Assembly: GCF_043195125.1 (NCBI RefSeq)
Contig: NZ_JBAFWR010000001.1
DNA: 64,000 bases
Origin: NCEH01 sp043195125
GTDB lineage: Bacteria > Pseudomonadota > Alphaproteobacteria > Rhizobiales > Xanthobacteraceae
Reading direction: 5' to 3' (one strand)
In this document: in pieces, positions 61,382 to 64,000 of the stretch
Position numbering within the stretch: the first letter of the stretch is position 1
Layout of the letters: each line of letters opens with the position of its first letter
Notes under the pieces: generated by a model
Databases searched by the model: none
Told to the model about the DNA's origin: nothing
Seen by the model: the letters and a program-made list of their open reading frames with translations, nothing else
Program-made: the position numbers and the translations under genes

Positions 61382-64000
61382 TCACGCCACCGGCCCGGTG
61401 GAGGGCTCGATGTTGACGCAGAACGCCTTGTATTCCGGCGTCTCGATGTTGGCGTCGCCCACGAACGGCGTCAGCACGTTGGCGGGGAAGCCCTTCTTGG
61501 CCGCGCCGACGAACCCCCAATGGATGGGGATGCCGACGATGTGCACCGTCTTGCCGTCGCAGATCAGCGGCTGGATGCGCTTCGTCACATAGGCCTTGGC
61601 GAACACCGAGCCGCGCTTCGACCACACGCGCACCCATCCGGCGTTGGAAATGCCCTTCTCCTTGGCCAGTTGTTCCGAGATTTCCACGAAGAATTCCGGC
61701 TGCAGGACCGAGTTCACGTGGTTGTTCTTGGTCCAGTAGTGGAAATGCTCCGTGAGGCGATAGGAGGTCGCCGCATAAGGGAAGTCCGGCGAACCGACCT
61801 CGGCGAACTGGGCGAAGTCGTCCTTGAACACGCGCGCCACCGGATTGCCCCGGACTTTCGGGGCGATCACATTGGCGATCGGGCTCTCGAACGGCTCATA
61901 ATGCACCGGGAACGGGCCTTCGCGCATCATGCCCCGGGCGAACAGGCGGGACACGCCTTCCGGGTTCATGATGAACGGTCCGACATCCTGCGGCTTGGCC
62001 GTGGGCGCGATGTCCGGCACGTCGTATCCGGTCCATTTGGCGCCGTCCCACCAGAGCAGCTTGCGGGTATCGTCCCACGGCTTTCCGTTGATGTCGGCCG
62101 AGGCGCGATTGTAGATGATGCGCCGATTGGCCGGCCACGAGAACGTCCATTTCGGATACGCACCCGTGTCGTCCGGGTCGCTATTGTCCCGGCGCGCCAT
62201 CATGTTGCCCGCCTCGGTGAAGCAGCCGGAATAGATCCAGCAGCCGCCGGCGGTGGTGCCGTCGTCGCGATAGGCGGCGAAGCTCGGCAATTGCTTGCCG
62301 GCCTCCAGCAGCTTCTTGGTCGGATCGTTGGGGTCGGCCACGTCGCTCACGACATAGCCGTTCATCTCCTTCGCGAGTTCCTCGGGGGATGGCTCGTTGG
62401 GGTCCTTGTAGTTCCATTGCAGATTGACGATGGCGTCCGGGAACGCGCCGCCCTCCTTCTGGTACAAGGCTTTCAGCCGCAGGAAGATCTGCGCCATGAT
62501 CCAGGTATCGGGCTTGGACTCGCCCGGGGGCGAGCCGGCGGCCCAATGCCATTGGAGCCAGCGGCCGGAATTCACCAGCGCGCCTTCGTCCTCGGCGAAG
62601 CAGGTGGTCGGAAGCTGGATCACCTCAGTCTGGATCTTGGCGGGATCGGCGGGATTGTAGACCCCGTGGTTCTCCCAGAACCGGGCGGTTTCGGTCTCCA
62701 GCGGGTCCATGATGACCAGCAGCTTCAACTTGCCGAGCGCTTCGGCAAGCTTGGCCTTGTTGGGGAACGCCTGGAGCGGGTTGAAGCCCTGGCAGAAATA
62801 GGCGTTCATCTTGCCCTGCTTCATGAGCTCGAAAGCACGCAGGACATCGTAGGCGGGAACATCGAGCTTCGGGAGATAGTCGTAGGCGAAGTTGTTTTCC
62901 GCCGTCGCTGCCGGGCCCCACATGGCCTTCTGGAAACTGACGAAGAACTTCTTGTAGTTCTGCCAGTAGCTCATCTGGTTCGGCCGCAACGGCTTGAAGC
63001 CGCGCGTCGACATATAGGTGGGGAAGTCGGCTTCCTTTTCCGTCGGCAAGGTCAGATAGCCGGGGATCAGGTTCGACATCAGGCCGATGTCGGTCAGACC
63101 CTGGATATTGGAATGCCCGCGCAAGGCATTCATGCCGCCGCCGCGCACGCCGATATTGCCCAGGATGAGCTGGAGCATCGCCATGGTGCGGATGTTCTGG
63201 GAGCCCTTGGAATGCTGGGTCCAGCCGAGCGCGTACATCGACGTCATCGTCTTGTTCGGCGCCGAGCACTCGGCAATCATCGACGCCACCTTCAGGAATT
63301 TATCCTTCGGCGTGCCGGTGATGCGTTCCACCATTTCCGGGGTGTAGATCGAAACGTGCTGTTTCAGCAGGTTCCAGACGCACCGGGGGTTTTCCAGCGT
63401 ATCGTCCACCACGGCATAGCCGTCGGCGCCGATCTGGTAGTCCCAGGTCGAGCGGTTATAGTCCCGCTTGCTTTCGTCATAGCCGGTGAACAGGCCGTCC
63501 TTATACTCGAAGCCGTCCTTCACGACATAGGTCGCGTTGGTGAAGGCCTTCACATAGTCCCACTGCACCTTGTCGTTCTGGATGCAGTAATTGATCACGC
63601 CATTCAGGAACGCGATGTCGGTTCCCTGGCGGATCGGCGCGTAATAATCGGAAACCGCCGCCGACCGCGTATAGCGCGGATCGACCACGACAAGCTTCGC
63701 GCCACGGGTGGCTTTCGCCTCCGTAACCCATTTAAACCCGCAAGGGTGCGCCTCGGCGGCATTGCCGCCCATGATGACAACCAGATCCGTGTTCTTGATA
63801 TCAGTCCACGAATTGGTCATCGCGCCACGGCCAAAAGTTGGGCCCAAACTGGACACCGTGGGGCCGTGTCAAACCCGCGCTTGGTTGTCGAATACCAGCA
63901 TGCCGGCGCTGCGTACAACCTTGTACGTGCACCAGGCAGTTTCGTTGGTGGTGGCCGAGGCGGCGAGGAAGCCGGTGGTCACCCAGCGATTGACGGTCAC
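61382..64000 (-). CDS. fdoG: Selenocysteine-containing formate dehydrogenase alpha subunit, 5' end cut off
   Basis: This frame is open for 872 codons if the TGA at 63871-63869 is read as selenocysteine. Around it the protein reads FDNQARV-U-HGPTVSSLG, the exact FdnG/FdoG active-site context, and upstream VNRWVTTGFLAASATTNETA continues to the window edge. Downstream, GRGAMTNSWTDIKN and GGNAAEAHP bind the molybdopterin. The signal peptide and the first [4Fe-4S] cysteines lie outside the window. Sec, a SECIS hairpin and selA, selB and selC are all present. It oxidises formate to CO2 in the periplasm. Confidence 0.95.
63826..63871 (-). promoter_or_regulatory. SECIS hairpin following the selenocysteine UGA
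   Basis: On the minus strand UGA (63871-63869) is followed directly by CACGGCC (63868-63862). It pairs with GGCCGTG (63832-63826). An inner 4-bp helix, GUCC with GGGC, closes an AGUUU apical loop. The layout resembles the fdnG SECIS of E. coli and should recruit SelB. Confidence 0.8.

Noticed and set aside
63869..63871. Premature stop in the formate dehydrogenase alpha gene
   Set aside because: The TGA is the catalytic selenocysteine codon, supported by a SECIS hairpin and selA/selB/selC.

Overview
The window is high-GC DNA with dense, mostly translationally coupled operons and no mobile element, CRISPR array or rRNA operon. Gene content (an aioXSR-aioBA arsenite oxidase locus, a selenocysteine formate dehydrogenase, sulfonate catabolism, ABC-type organic acid/sulfonate uptake) points to a metabolically versatile alphaproteobacterium, most likely of the Hyphomicrobiales (Xanthobacteraceae-like). 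The taxonomic placement is inference from gene content and protein style; no marker gene is present.

Left part (1-22 kb): an arsenic/phosphate island. On the minus strand lie pstS, an arsR-arsC fusion, acr3, an ars-type GAPDH and arsJ (cut by the window edge). Divergent from them is a complete pstS-pstC-pstA-pstB phosphate uptake operon with a Pho-box-like element in front. A one-component regulator (excisionase-type HTH plus periplasmic-binding-like domain) and a TSUP permease come next, separated by a repeat-bearing promoter region. Then comes arsenite oxidase aioBA, preceded by a good sigma-54 promoter, with its control genes aioX-aioS-aioR upstream. A thiolase and an arsR - permease - small thioredoxin - OsmC set close the island. 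Together the genes oxidise As(III) to As(V), take up phosphate selectively and export arsenite and arseno-phosphoglycerate.

Middle part (22-49 kb): a large C3/C4 organosulfonate region. One minus-strand gene series starts with a TauABC-like transporter. It continues with an unusual four-subunit succinate dehydrogenase/fumarate reductase homologue, a TSUP (sulfite) exporter, a two-subunit class I fumarase/tartrate dehydratase homologue, a TPP enzyme, a second substrate-binding protein and the sulfolactate sulfo-lyase pair suyA-suyB. A GntR/UTRA regulator and divergent slcC-comC (sulfolactate dehydrogenases) adjoin it. A YeiE/YeiH-like LysR/exporter pair follows. Then comes a LacI-controlled second cluster with a two-permease ABC transporter and hpsN-hpsO-hpsP-like dehydrogenases that should convert 2,3-dihydroxypropanesulfonate to (R)-sulfolactate. 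The combination of an SDH-like complex, a fumarase-like hydratase and a sulfo-lyase is not part of the DHPS/sulfolactate pathways I know. I propose it degrades a sulfonated C4-dicarboxylate such as sulfosuccinate; this is the best candidate for an undescribed system.

Right part (48.7-64 kb): a transglutaminase-like protein; a small group with a GtrA-like membrane protein, an FAD oxidoreductase and an epimerase; a VanX-type dipeptidase; then a minus-strand formate dehydrogenase operon. In transcription order that operon holds fdoG-like (with an in-frame UGA read as selenocysteine and a SECIS hairpin), fdoH, fdoI, fdhE, selA, a Sel1-repeat gene, selB and two hypothetical genes. tRNA-Sec (selC) lies inside the open reading frame of selB, an arrangement worth checking. 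Starts were chosen by ribosome binding sites, family lengths and stop/start overlaps.
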